Part shown: positions 34,140 through 45,300 of the stretch, piece by piece
Layout: the number at the start of each line of letters is the position of its first letter
Position numbering within the stretch: position 1 is the first letter of the stretch
Origin: Bremia lactucae
Lineage: Eukaryota; Oomycota; Peronosporomycetes; Peronosporales; Peronosporaceae
Assembly: GCF_004359215.1 (NCBI RefSeq)
Contig: NC_090617.1
Span: forward strand, 4,520,744-4,584,743
Length of the DNA stretch: 64,000 bases
Reading direction: 5' to 3'
Position numbers and translations under genes: made by a program
The notes under the pieces: model-generated
What the model saw: the letters and a program-made list of their open reading frames with translations, nothing else
What the model was told of the DNA's origin: nothing
The model's database searches: none

Positions 34140-34330
34140 CTCGTCGCAAATTATCGTTGGCGTTACTTCACCAAGATGCACGAGCCTTAGCCGACGATAT
34201 CGCTGTCGCCAGGTGAGAACATCAATACCGTGAATACAACACAATGGCGGATCACGTGGGGAGCAGCCTGATGTTATTTCATCAAACTTTAGTTGTCAAT
34301 CAAGAGTCGGCGACAAATTGGCGCTTCAAG
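34140..34330 (+). pseudogene. LINE RNase H C-terminal fragment (plus)
   Basis: The plus frame reads LLHQDARALADDIAVAR, stop, EHQYREYNTMADHVGSSLM. This is the end of the LINE RNase H domain and parallels EARAFADNVAVAS in the minus-strand piece. It is therefore a second copy of the same segment, pointing the other way. Confidence 0.6.
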
Positions 34331-34773
34331 CAAAATTCTTTTTCATTTGTCCGTTTGATCTATAGTGAGCAAGAATAACAATTTCAATTTTCTAAGCGCA
34401 AAGCAGCCATATTCCTTGCTCAATGTTTTACCAGCTTTTACAACTCTTTTTCTTAAAAAAAAAACAGATTGTCACTGTGCCGAATAATCTTGATAAGCTG
34501 CCGCGCAAGACCCGGGCCAAGAATTACGTGAGAACATGTCGTATTCATATAGTTTTTCACAATATATGGCTCCATATACACAAAAAATATCGCAAGTACT
34601 TTGCAAGTTGGTCTCCTTAGTCTTGGTAATCACCTGATGACCAATATATTGCCTTTTTTGTGTCCAGGGCTGATCACTAATGATACAAGTCTTTGTAGAT
34701 CTCGTCCAGCTCTCTTAAAGGTGTCCATCAAGACCTTAGCGCATTTCGACTACTCAAGTCTCACCCCCATGTC
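34331..34773. other. No recognisable feature
   Basis: AT-rich DNA between the LINE fragment and the B2 LTR. Short frames only (34423-34620, 34601-34783). A 10-base A run lies near 34457. Confidence 0.4.
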
Positions 34774-35291
34774 TGTAGTATAATGGGGTTTCTCATTACA
34801 TATGTATTATTTCTTATCAAAGAAATGACATTGAAAATTTCCTATAAGATGAAATAAACAAAGAAGTACAAAATTTTTATCATTATTAGTTTTGACTTTT
34901 ATAGCTCCAATTATACCAAATTTAGTATCATCGATGAAATACGACGTTAGCTTTATTAATTAGTCAATTTAAGTTTTAACAAAGCCCGCCAATCGTTACT
35001 GTACACGATTGTGCTATACGCAAGGAGGCGCTATACTTAGTTAGGTATTAATATAATAAGTTCAGTAGTAGATAGAAGATCGTTGCGTTAGAAACTAACT
35101 ATATTAATACAGCTTTACTTTTCTTTAGTTTCTAATTCATTAAATTACCTTTGGTAGCTAAAGACCCTTAGCTTCTAGAAACCTTCCTCTGTTCCTTTGT
35201 GTACGTGAAGTTTTGAGGCACCTCACCTATACTGCAATCAGTGTAAGGTTAGTAGGTACTGATCAGTACTATTTAAAGGTGCCCTGTTACA
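34774..35291 (+). repeat. 5' LTR of gypsy element B2
   Basis: A 518-bp LTR beginning TGTAGTATAATGGGG and ending GTGCCCTGTTACA, aligned with the 512-bp LTR at 1206-1717 (-). It is followed by CCATAATGCACTTCGTAGTCC, the B2 counterpart of the primer-binding region after 60939. It drives the plus-strand element whose parts run to 39500. Confidence 0.8.
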
Positions 35292-35299
35292 CCATAATG

Positions 35300-36634
35300 C
35301 ACTTCGTAGTCCGTTCAACGGTCCACGCACATTCCATTCAACATGTCCATGTTGGATGAAGAAGGAGGGAGCTTTCCAGCCCCTCAAGAAGGTTATCACC
35401 CAACGCGTGAGAGCTCTTCTCATTTAAATGACTTCGAATGATAAGATTTCGAATAAATGAGCTCGGTCCAAGGCGGCCAGCCGTTGAAGCTATGCTGTCC
35501 ACTCTGGGCAGAGATGAACAGCATGCGGCCATAGCCGAGTTTATTCAACATGAACTCGTCGGCACTCCAGAATAAGATACCTTGCTTCATTAGCAAGGCT
35601 ATTAACACGCGGATGTGTTAAGAGAACAAGGTGCTCAACAGTTGGAACTGCTAGGACAGCAGCATTTACGTGCTGCTTATGAGCCGACACTTCCGCGTCA
35701 ACCTAAAAGCTTATTGATCGAAATCTCTAAGTGTAAGGCAGTCCCTTTTGATATGGTTGGTCGAGTAAGACGACGCCATAGAGTCTCGTCGTATTAGTGA
35801 TGATTCGACGAAAGTAGAATTTCCCATGTCCAAATTAGCCGGATGTTCCAAATATTGGGCTTTGGGCTCAAGCTCTACGACCCATTAGTTTTTGGGTCGA
35901 ATGAGGTCTTTAAGACTCGACTCAGACAATTTAAGCCGCCACGTGTCAGAGTCAGGGCTTGAGTCGCGCTCCTGGATTTGAAGCAGGTCAAGCGTGATCT
36001 ACACGCTCATGCCCAATGCCTAACATACATGATACCTTCTCAGTTGTATCGTAAGTCATCCAACTGACGGAAAACACAGGTAACTCTGTTTATTAAAGGT
36101 TTTGCAGACGGTCATGTTAAGACCCACCAGTTCTAGCTAGAAATAGATTCACTAAACCAAGCAATTTCAATACCGGAACAGGAGGACTATCTTAAACAGG
36201 CTTTTGAACACTCTGGTGCTTATCGTCCACCGAGACGTCAAGAAAACGGAGGTACAGAGCGAATGGATCTGTCGTATGTAGAGAGCGAGAAATCTTGCTC
36301 TTCAAGCTACAAACGATTACAGAAATGTTATCGTTGTCAAACAATGGGCCACTACGCTTATGAGTGTAGTGCCTCATGGCCAGTGCCTAAGAACACTGAT
36401 CGAAAAGACCGACCTCTCGCGAGAAATAGCGGAGGATGCGGTTCCGACGCTGTTGAGAAATCGCAATGGCGAGGCGGATCGCCAAAAACGGCCGGGTCAG
36501 AAGGTGCGGAGCGCCCTACTGATCTAGCAACGTCAAAAGGATCTGCAGGCCTTTTGACGAAAGTTGCTCCTCATACACAAACATTGTGTGTAATTGCCCC
36601 AAGGAATGAGCTTAAAATCATCACTTTGAATTAA
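35300..36634 (+). pseudogene. Gag of gypsy element B2
   Basis: Heavily decayed Gag in shifting frames. The best part is 36263-36634, which starts MDLSYVESEKSCSSSYKR and carries a CCHC zinc knuckle, CYRCQTMGHYAYEC (about 36316-36370; Cys-X2-Cys-X4-His-X4-Cys). That is the RNA-binding nucleocapsid motif. The same LSYVE start occurs in B3 at 61765. Upstream capsid sequence is visible but broken by many stops. Confidence 0.7.
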
Positions 36635-37780
36635 AAGCGGCAAATAAATTGCTGTTCAAGTCACTAGTCGATTGTGGGGCGTCGAATAATTTTATTCGAC
36701 GCCAATCGCTAAACTCAAATTTATTGAGCGCGATATCCCTCTAACGAGGATGACAGCGCGCCTAGCATCAGACGCATCTGTAACAGTAAACAAACGTGTA
36801 GTTGGTAGCCAATACACGTTAAAGGGGAGACAATACGATGATGATTTCATCGTACTAGATTTGGATGACAAATTTGATGTCATCCGTTGGATTACCATGG
36901 CTCAGAAAGTACGAGCCATGCATAAATTGGCAGCATCAAGCGGTGACGATGCCTGTCTCTTGTTCATCAGATGGCTTACTGATGAACGACTTGGAGCTTT
37001 CCAAAGCGTGTGGATGTTTTAAGAGTGAGTGCGATGGCCTAACTTGTAGGCCGGTCGCTAGCATGACTGCGCAAGACATCAGTATGAATGCCCAACACAC
37101 TGTGCAGTTATATCCAGACCGCTGTGCACAAGATAGGCAGCGACGAAGGTCCACCATTGTGACAAGGCATACTTACCGACGGCTGTGCACAAGTACAGGC
37201 AGCCTCGAAAGTTCGACCACTCGAAGAAGTTGAGTGTACTAAACAGTAATTTTTGCTTAAAAAGCAACATCCAAGAAAGTTTAAAACGCCTGTCTGTAAG
37301 AGACAGAGCAAAAATCCGAAATCGACTGAAGAGTCGATCGTAGAGGATCTCGCTGTGGTAGCTCAACCACAGCTCGAGGCAGTTCGGGAGGATAATCCTC
37401 AAATAAAATCTGTAAGAATAAATCCTGGAAACCTGCGGTCAAAGGTTACTAGGTACCTTTGGAGATAAGTTCCAGAGATGAAACTGAGACAATAACGTCT
37501 GAGTAAGCAATGGATCAAGTGTAGGCGCTTAAACACTTGATCTTGTAGCCTCTGCGAAGTTAACTTCGGAGATAATTTAATTGTCAACGCTAGACCCAAA
37601 CATTTCTTGCGTGATCTGCGTGGTGGTTAAGTTAAGCAAATATGCGCACTTGTCACAGATGACAACTACGTGGTCGATGTTCGGTCAGCAATAGTCATTT
37701 ATTTACTAAAATACGAATGGGTTCTTAGCAGCTCATCGATAAACGAAAGTATTCTCGATGAGAAGACTAGGATTGAACGT
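36635..37780 (+). pseudogene. Protease and pol linker, element B2
   Basis: The protease start LFKSLVDCGASNNFIRRQSL (36650-36710) has the D-C-G-A active-site form seen in B1. The strand continues with DDFIVLDLDDKFDVI (36840-36880) and LPWLRKYEPCINWQHQAV. The linker before reverse transcriptase includes VDVRSAIV and SSSINESILDEKTR (37670-37770), matching B1 at 6600-6520 and B3 at 63125-63215. Several frameshifts are present. Confidence 0.65.
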
Positions 37781-38470
37781 TGTACGTCCCCATCCCCCTG
37801 GGAGTCTTTGAAGACAAACCTTTTCTATAAGGATTTAAAGGAATTCAAGGATGTCGTTTCTGAATCAGTACCGTGCGAATTATCTCAGGGTTGAGGCACT
37901 CGACCCGAAATCGACCTTATTCCAGGTTCGAAATAATGCGTCATGAAGCAATGGCCATTGCCTCATGAGCAAGTATTAGCGATCGACAAATTCTTTGCCG
38001 ATCGCTTGGCAGCAGGCCATGTGAGGAAGTCAACCTCCCCACATAGCTCTCCGACCTTCTGTGTTCGTAAAGCAACAAGAGGATGGCACATTGTTCATGC
38101 ATGCACTTTGCAACGGTGACAGCTCAAACGCGATACCAAGAAAAGACGTAATCATAGATGGTATGTGAAAAAGTACTATCTTTTCGTCTAGGGATCTGAA
38201 GGAAGTATTCTATCAGATCCTTATGCGTGAACAAGATGTGTCAAAGAGTACTATCTTGTCGTCTAGGGATCTAATGGATAAATTCTATCAGATCCTTATG
38301 CGAGATCAAGGTATCCCATTTACAGCAGTAAAGCATCTCAAGCAGTATGCTATCGGAGTGGTTAGTTTTGCCACAGAGACTTAGTAATCCCCCTTTTAAA
38401 TTTTATGGGTATGTAACCAATCTGTTAAGATCGGTGCGGGATTTCTGACCGAGTTATTTTGATGATGTCT
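37781..38470 (+). pseudogene. Reverse transcriptase, element B2 (internally duplicated)
   Basis: WESLKTNLFYKDLKEF (37799 on), KQWPLPHEQVLAIDKFFAD (37945-38000) and STSPHSSPTFCVRKATRGW (38030-38090) give the fingers. The palm contains a tandem duplication of about 77 bases (38162-38238 and 38239-38313) and a degenerate YFDD box near 38450. The segment ends by jumping directly to the integrase with no RNase H, a deletion of roughly 1 kb relative to B1. Confidence 0.7.
38162..38313 (+). repeat. Tandem duplication of about 77 bp inside the B2 reverse transcriptase
   Basis: Two copies of a unit containing AGTACTATCTT-TCGTCTAGGGATCT and TTCTATCAGATCCTTATGCG, lying head to tail. B1 and B3 have one copy at the same place. 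The two units differ by several substitutions. Confidence 0.75.
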
Positions 38471-38559
38471 CCCTTCCTAGCAGAGCCATGAATGGAAAAT
38501 CGGACAATGAAGTACATCGTACCCACGTCATAAAGGCTCTTATCTACGTGCTTACAAAG

Positions 38560-39175
38560 TTTGTCGACAGGTAAAGTCAGTGCTTTATTTCGCGCTCCGT
38601 TACAACCTCTGGATATTCCGGCATTGTGTTGGCAGTCCGTATCTATGGACTTCGTCCTCGGATTCCTCGAAGACAACCACAACAATAATGGTATTCTTGT
38701 TTTTGTTGATCGTTTTAGCAAGCTGGTGCATCTTGCTGCCGTCGCGGAGTCGATCACAGCCTAAGGTTGTGCTCGTGTCTCTGTTGACACGATATTTCAA
38801 CTCCATGGGTTACCCCGTGAACTGGTGTCAGATCAAGACCCTAGATTCACAGCGTAATTGTGGCCAACAGTGGTTAAATCACTTTGATCACAATTAAAGA
38901 TGTCAACTTCGGATCATCCTGATACAGATGGTCAGACGGAGCGTGCAAACCGTACTCTCGAAGAGATACTTCGTGGATACGTCCACTCTTTTAAGAGTTG
39001 GGGCGAGTTGTTGCCAATGATAGAGTTTGCCATCAACAATTCAGTGCATACTTCTACAAAGCATACACCGTTGATCGTGAATGGCTTACGCCACCCACGT
39101 ATACCTACCCTGTATGAGAGTGACTCTTATTTAAGGGAAGGAAGGATAGAGCAAACATACTTTCATGTAATGTAA
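38560..39175 (+). pseudogene. Integrase core, element B2
   Basis: Frames read PALCWQSVSMDFVLGFLED, ILVFVDRFSKLVHLAAVAES (about 38690-38750), stop, LPRELVSDQDPRFT (about 38809-38850), stop, then an open 91-codon piece with STSDHPDTDGQTERANR (38903-38953) and MIEFAINNSVHTSTKHTPL. All three DDE acids are visible across frames. Stops at 38762 and 38852 break it. Confidence 0.8.
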
Positions 39176-39214
39176 ATGACCTAGTCCTACTGACTACCGT
39201 ATATCTACCAAAAC

Positions 39215-39500
39215 ATGAAGCGACGAATGTGGGCAGTAATTTATTACTGCCCATGCAAATCGGCCCGTTTCACGTACGACAACGCCAAAAAAGTGGATAT
39301 ACGATCGAGCTGCCTTATAGTATGCGTACGCATCCTATGGTTTATTTTAAGGGTCCCCGACCATTTTATCAGTATGAGGCTTCTTCCGATACCAGATTAC
39401 ACTGGAGCGGTCAAGGGTATCCACCAAACTCGGACGGTCCCGAGCCAAAGCCTTATGATCTCGGGTCACAGTCTGATTCTCATGAATTAGACGATCCACT
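39215..39500 (+). pseudogene. Integrase C-terminal segment, element B2
   Basis: The frame reads NLLLPMQIGPFHVRQRQKSG and RTHPMVYFKGPRPFYQ, matching B1 at 3711-3517. It is the GPY-type tail of the integrase. The end (YDLGSQSDSHELDD) runs up to the tail of the oppositely oriented antisense ORF. Confidence 0.75.
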
Positions 39501-39507
39501 CTTTACT

Positions 39508-40951
39508 TCAAGGAAGAGATCTTATGACGAGAGCTCTTTTAAAAGATTGGTGTATTCTTTCGTTCGCCAGTTGATTCGTCTCAACTTGCGCACAATTTCT
39601 CAACCGGTCACGAGAAACATTATCAACCATCAACGCTAACTCGCGGCGACGGGACTGCTCGTGTTCAAGATCCTTCCTTAAATAGGAAAGGGTGTGATTC
39701 AAATCACAATGTTGATCCGGGTTCTTCAAACGAGGCGCACCCGATTCCTCCCTCCTCCACATCAATTGACGGATTCGGGTAAGAAATGCTTTCTTGCTGA
39801 AAGCTTCATGAATCACCTTGAAGAAAAGAAGATTCAAATCAGTTATCTCGTTTGTTGGTGAGGGTATCAACTCTCGCATGATAGTTGAGAATGAGGTTTC
39901 CAACCAATGATGGACGTTTTCGGTCTCGTCCTGCAGTACGACGAGACGTACCCTCTTTGAGAGAAGGTCCATCAGAGAACAAGCGCTTTTTGCGCTCTCG
40001 TAAAAGGATTGGAGGTTCCGAATCCCTTGACGCATCTCGTAAAAGATGAGTGTCCTCCATCGGGGGGTTTCCTGGCACTCTTAAAACAGCTAAGAGATGA
40101 GGTTTCCATGAGAGGTAAGGTATTCCCGTCTCTCTAGACAAACGGTGCAGCGTGTAGCGTGCATCCGTTTCTCAAAACGCTCACGAAAAGTATTTAGCTT
40201 GTCAAGCCAGACCTCACAGCCTGTTCTCTGTTCATTCTATACAAAGGCTGTATAAGCATAGGATAAAGAATTGACATCCTTTGCCCGATTACAAGTGGAC
40301 CACCGATGCCGGAAAAGGCATCGGTGAAGAATTTCCGTTTCATCCTCACCAGGTTTCTGAAGCCTGGTTGAGTCGAATAACGGAATATGATATTGATTGT
40401 TGGTCATACCGGACCAATTGCCTTAGAAGGCAACCAAGGCCTCTTTTCAGGAGCATACCGCAACGTTTTGCGATCCCTCTCGTGTTGGCTCATGATAATG
40501 TTAACGCTAACTTGGCCCTTGGAGCGAATCTAGAATCACTCCCTTCCCGGTGATGCAAATTAGCACCAGCAGCACCATCTCTTTTTCTTGATCACTTCGT
40601 TCTTGGTGACGCACCTTAACGTTTATCATCGCCCATGGAGTCATAATCAGATGGCTCCCCACCAAAGTGGTCCGACGAGTCAAACAACCTTGCCATAACC
40701 TCTTTGATTGTCACGTATGACCCTAAAGATTTATCAGACTTGGCCCCGAGTGATCCGGCGGCCTTCATAGTCGGCACTGAGTCGGGCGATGACGGTGACT
40801 TGGACCAGTCACGTATAATTGATATAGCAGGCAATGTCATCAACAGATGACATACCCCAGTCACCTCCAATCACTGACAGCTACACTGATCCGTGCAGCT
40901 GCCAGCTTAGCGGCCTAACGGGCCTGACGCACAGACTTTTTTTGTCGCCAT
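39508..40951 (-). pseudogene. Antisense ORF of gypsy element B2
   Basis: Second good copy of the family-B antisense frame. It starts MATKK at 40951 (minus strand), with a frameshift in the A/T run just after. It carries the Ser/Asp-rich acidic part (40870-40616: KSPSSPDSVPTMKAAGSLG, FGGEPSDYDSMGDD), then helical charged pieces (40141-39839 and 40035-39508: YLRKDLEHEQSRRRELALM, VDNVSRDRLRNCAQVETN). It lies tail-to-tail with the integrase end and is followed, beyond its start, by the 3' LTR at 41160. Frame breaks at the same kinds of places as in B1 show ordinary decay. Function unknown. Confidence 0.55.
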
Positions 40952-41159
40952 CTTGATTTTGGTCAAATCAACATTGCAATTAAAATGTATTTGATTAAAA
41001 GCATAATGCAAATAAAATCAATACTTTGATCTTATTCATAATACGAAATCGGTATCTAAATTAGAAGCAATAATGCAAACTTCAGAAAAACTTAATAGCC
41101 TTTCCTGTCACCTATACAGCAGTCACTGTAGTGACTGTTGGGTTGAGGGGGGAAGGTTG

Positions 41160-41381
41160 AGTAACAATGTGTCCCGTCACATAAGTACTATATCCTATAA
41201 GAGGAATGACAATTATCATTTCATATAAGATGAAATAAACAAAGAATTACGAAAATTATCGTTATTAGTTTTGACTTAAGTAGTTCGAATAATATCAAAT
41301 TTGGTATTATTGATGCAAATGGACATTACCTCTATTGATTGGTTTATTTAAGTTTTGATAACCCCGCCAATCGTTTGGAGC
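41160..41381 (+). repeat. 3' LTR of gypsy element B2 (truncated)
   Basis: It starts after a purine-rich tract (GAGGGGGGAAGGTTGA, about 41145-41160) that is a convincing polypurine tract. It aligns with the start of the LTR at 34774: CCTATAAGA, AGATGAAATAAACAAAGAA, TTAGTTTTGACTT and CCCGCCAATCGT. It breaks off at 41381 into a family-B protease fragment. Confidence 0.75.
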
Positions 41382-41515
41382 CATGCTTAAACTGGCAGCA
41401 TCAAGCTGTGATGGCGCCTACCTCTCGTTCATCAGAGGTCTTCTGATGAATGTCTTGGTCCACAAAATTGTGAATATCCGACGAGTGAGTGCGATGGTCT
41501 CACCTGTGGTGTCTC
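41382..41515 (+). pseudogene. Gypsy B protease-region fragment
   Basis: Bases from GAGCCATGCTTAAACTGGCAGC onward match 36913-37050 in B2 (same order of TGGCAGCATCAAGC, CTCGTTCATCAGA, GAGTGAGTGCGATGG). It is a short scrap left by deletion or recombination between the B2 LTR and a copia tail. Confidence 0.6.
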
Positions 41516-41810
41516 TACAACGTAGTTCAAGAAGCGGTCTGGCTTCAATTGTTGCTGAAGGACATGCAGTTTCCTTAAGAGCGGATCCACTACGATATGA
41601 CAAGATTTCCAAGGATGTGTTGCATTAGCAAAGAGCCCTGTCTACCATTTGAGAACCAATCACATCGATATCAAGTCTCACTTCTTACGTGAAAAAGTTG
41701 AACGCAAGGTATTTGAGTTGAAGTACAAGCCCACGGAAGATATGGTGGCCGACGGGCTGACAAAGGCGCTTCCAGAGGACAAGCACAGCAAGTGTTAAAA
41801 GTGATGTTGC
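41516..41810 (+). pseudogene. Copia F RNase H C-terminal tail
   Basis: The plus frame reads LRTNHIDIKSHFLREKVERK, VFELKYKPTEDMVADGLTK and ALPEDKHSKC, then a stop at about 41797. This is the standard end of copia RNase H (the T-K-H-I-D and A-D-x-L-T-K motifs). It is followed at once by LTR F. Upstream residues are frame-shifted. Confidence 0.75.
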
Positions 41811-42076
41811 AAATCTGAAATAACATAGTGCACATGAATGAAAGGATAGTTTATTTGCATTGTTTGATTGAGTGTCTGTATATAATGTGTGTAACTGAAG
41901 TATCATTCACGCTATCCTGCCAGATAGTGACGTCTTACAACAGAAAGAAATTAATGTGATTACAAGCCAATAGACGATAGGAACGAATGATCAGCAACAT
42001 TTCGTAGAATAAATAAACGTGAACCAAATCGCTCACAAATAACACATACTTAATTTTGATCTTACAGTCTCGGCCA
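41811..42076 (+). repeat. Copia LTR F (3')
   Basis: Begins TGATGTTGCA, directly after the copia stop codon. It aligns with 45554-45940: GTGCACATGAA-GAAAGGATA, CGCTATCCTG-CAGATAGTGACGTC and GACGATAGGAACGAA. It carries one copy of the 83-bp unit that is doubled in the other LTR. The end is approximate. Confidence 0.7.
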
Positions 42077-42244
42077 CAAGTAACAACGCTACAAGCATAG
42101 ACCTTCTTTAGATGACGCTGTGACTTATGGTGATTGATAGCGTATACAAATCATTGCAATTTTAAAGCATAGAAGGGTCTAGCTAGTAACGAGGCACCTT
42201 TCTTCGAAGTGATAACCGTAATAGCCCATCTACACTAATAACAG

Positions 42245-42530
42245 TAAGCATTGAGGTGCCTCAAAGCTTCACGTACCCACACATGTAGATAAAAATTTAA
42301 GTAGCTATTAAGTCTTAGCCGCTACAGATTAATACGAAGGCTTTTGTATAGGCAAAGAAAAATATATCAACGTTTCTACGTAACGATCTTTTATCTACTT
42401 CCTTTAATTTAGTAATATCAAACTAGTATAGCGCTTCGTTGCGCACCATCTAGTAATGATCGACTTGATTATGTAAACTCAAATCAACGAATGAACTGGT
42501 ACGTTATTATTTTTATTGTTAATAAGGAAT
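42245..42530 (-). repeat. Family-B LTR fragment 1 (minus)
   Basis: Shares GAGGTGCCTCAAAGCTTCACGT, the AGTCTTAGC region, CGTAACGATCTTTTATC and the GCGCACCATC region with 1206-1717. Both ends are missing. Confidence 0.6.
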
Positions 42531-42764
42531 CGTTAATCTCCTCCCAGTTTTTTGGTAAAATCCCTTCAGTTTGATGTAAGTCTACATAACTGGCTAATTT
42601 AAAGGGAAAATCATCCTTCATCGCTAACAATTTCCTGTTTAATCAGATTCGAGTACATTGGCGCTCTATTTTAAGCCGACATATCGAGCCTTAAAACGGG
42701 TGCTAAACTGTGTCATAGATTTGCGTCGAGGAAGCTGCAATTTTTATCAAGTGCTACGTGTAAT

Positions 42765-43045
42765 GGGACACCTTTCACTAGTACTGATCAGTACTAACAA
42801 ATCTTAAACAGATTTCAGTGTAGGAGAGGACTTCGAAATTTCACGTACACAAAAGAACAGAGGAAGCTTTCTAGAAGCTTAGGGTCTTTGGCTGCTAATG
42901 ATAATTCAAAGGATTCAAATTAAGGAAAAGTAAAAGTGTATTGAAAGATTTAGTTCTCTACGATACGATGTTCAAACTACTACTGAATCTATTATATTAT
43001 TATCTCACTAAGTATAGCGCTTTCTTGCACACCGCACAATCGTGT
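42765..43045 (-). repeat. Family-B LTR fragment 2 (minus)
   Basis: Starts near GGGACACCTTTCACTAGTACTG, equivalent to 1210-1225, and ends in CGCACAATCGTG at about 43033. It lies in tandem with the fragment at 42245-42530, separated by 234 bases with no recognised feature. Copia reverse transcriptase follows immediately. Confidence 0.65.
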
Positions 43046-43049
43046 ATAG

Positions 43050-43645
43050 TGCTGAATAATTCATCAATGCGCGTTTGATCAGTTCAATATGCTCTACGGT
43101 TTTGCTGAAAAATAAACTCGTCAACATATATGGCAACAACGCCGTATTCGGCCTAAGCCTTTCCGACGCACACGCATGGGTCTGCCACAAAACGATCAAA
43201 GCTTTGACCCTCTAAGTGCTGATTAAGCGTTTTATTATACTGACGTACAGCTTTCTTCGTTCTATACAATCCCTTTCCAAAAGGATACTTCTAAGCTGGT
43301 TTGTACAAGATTACGAAGTCGTCCGGTTGACCTATTTTAATATCTTGTTTGACTTCACCGTAAAGAAATGCTTTATCCACATCAACTTTGTCCGTTTGAG
43401 ATCCTCAATCGCGGCAATTTCTTATGCAGTATTTACGGACTCTTTCCGAGCCACTGGAAAGAATCGGTCCAGGTAATCAATGCCAAGTCGCTTCGCCTTG
43501 AAATTGAATAAAGAATTGATCAAGTTGCCTTTAATTCGAAAAACCTACTTGCATCGGATAGCCTTCTATCCTTTCGGCATAAACACGAGCTCCCACGTCT
43601 TGTTCTTTTCTAACGATTTCATTTCGTTCTTCATCGCTTCAAGCC
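43050..43645 (-). pseudogene. Copia reverse transcriptase fragment
   Basis: Minus-strand frames from 43640: EAMKNEMKSLEKNKTWELV, VFRIKGN, RLGIDYLDRFFPVARKES, IAAIEDLKRTKL, then LNQHLEGQSFDR-like residues and VAIYVDEFIFQQNR with a YVDE box (Asp to Glu or frame-altered) near 43115. This copia is of a different lineage from copia 1-4. Both ends are truncated. Confidence 0.7.
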
Positions 43646-43649
43646 CCTG

Positions 43650-45010
43650 ATTCTCCTATTTGCTACGTAAAATACAGGGTGCGTCTTCATATACCGGGGA
43701 AAAGTGAGCCTTTAAGTTAGGTCTCTAACCTCTTCTACCACCGTAAACGGCCCAATGAAACGCGGATATCATTTTGAAGTAGCTCCAGGTAGTACAGAAT
43801 TGCATTTATAGGTAGGGTAGCAGTGCTTATTAGTACATTTTACTCTCACTTTAAAGCGTTCATTATTCTTGCGACCATTTCAGTCAGTATATTCGTTTAT
43901 CCTGCTGCCACCGGTCACGGACTTTTCGTGTGACAGCTTATTGCTCATCCAGAAAGCGCTGAGCTTCGCTCACGCTTTTAACATTTACTTGCCAATGACA
44001 CCACTAATCGGTAGGTCATAGGACGTAATGATAACATTGTTATTGATCTGGAGCACAGGCATATCTTGCCGTGACTCCATACTACGATTGCCGACCCGGC
44101 AGGGTCACAAGGGCAAGTTATTATTTTTGAGATGATACCCTCACGGGTCATCGTTATATTGACATAACCATGTCCTTCTTTTGCTCTGAGCACAGTGAGG
44201 AGCCATCCTCCACTAAGGCTCGGGCTGCGCACATATGAGACTGGCGTCCGAGGATGGCGTAGTCCGTTAACATAAAACGGTGTCTCACCCGTACTGGGGT
44301 GGACACTGTTATTTATAGCGATCTCCGCAAAGGGCAATTGTTTACTTTGTTTATTGGGAGTCGCTATCGTGAGTAATAAATTTGCCATGACCCGATTGAC
44401 ACGTTTTGTTTGGCTATCGGTCCGGGAATAATCTATGGTCACCCTGTGGAGCTTGCTACCTAGCCGCTTAAACACATATCGCCAAAAACTGACGTAAAAC
44501 GTGGATCCCGGTCCGATACTATGGACTCGGGCATCCAGTGCAGTCGGTATACATGATTTATAAACAAGTAAGCTGCCTCCTTGCCTGTAATCGATGTTTC
44601 ACATGTTGCTAAATATTTTATTTTGCTCAGTCTGTCTACAAAGGCGACGAACCCCGCCCGATCCTTGTGGTCAGGCGGCATGCAAATAATGAAGTCTAGA
44701 CTTACTGACTTTCGACAATCCGTTGGAATCGGCAGTGGCTTCAGTGGCGCACTGCTGGTCGGTGCAAACTTTGTGCGATAGCACCGCTCGCAAGAGCGAC
44801 TATAATTGACCGCCCATAGATATAGGTATGTCACCAAACATCCTCAGACATGTGCAAAAATATCTCTTAACGTCCTAGACGCCCACTTCATAGTGCATCA
44901 TGGAGCTCGTTAAGTAACATCAAATTGAGATCTGTGTAATGGGAAACATAGATTTTAAAGGGATCACAAGGTTCCAGCTGATGCCATATCAGGCCATCGC
45001 TGTTGCAAAA
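43650..45010 (-). pseudogene. Gypsy E2: integrase
   Basis: From 45010 leftwards: an H2C2 region, then SLDFIICMPPDHKDRAGFV, AFVDRLSKIKYLATCETS, SIVSDRDPRFTSVFGD (about 44530-44480), LHRVTIDYSRTDSQTKRVNR (the catalytic E replaced by K in QTKR) and IAINNSVHPSTGETPFYVNG. The tail RPMTYRLVV and the GPY region reach about 43690. It is a sister of E1 at 16554-17960. One frame break lies near 44470. Confidence 0.8.
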
Positions 45011-45044
45011 GCGATTTAGCTTAGCTTTCCGGTGTAACTTGTAA

Positions 45045-45300
45045 CTCGATTAAAATTAAGCGAGTATTAAGATTACTTCCTCGTGAACAAGTGTGCACGA
45101 CGCCGGATAACCACTTCCGTGACATCACTTGTACTAAGTTGCTTAGTTCGTTGGGCGCGGTCGCATAGGCTCCCATTAATAACCTCGCTGCACGTGAATA
45201 AAGAAGGTCACACAATATTCTCTTTGCGTTTAGAAGTAGAGCGTGGTTGATATAGAAGTGCCCGCCTAACATAGCAAACATCCGAAGAGTTAGATTTAAC
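45045..45300 (+). repeat. LTR E fragment
   Basis: Resembles the 3' half of 19232-19725 (CCTCGCTGCACG, GAAGTAGAGCGTGG, CCCGCCTAACATA). The similarity is moderate, so the call is tentative. Confidence 0.4.
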
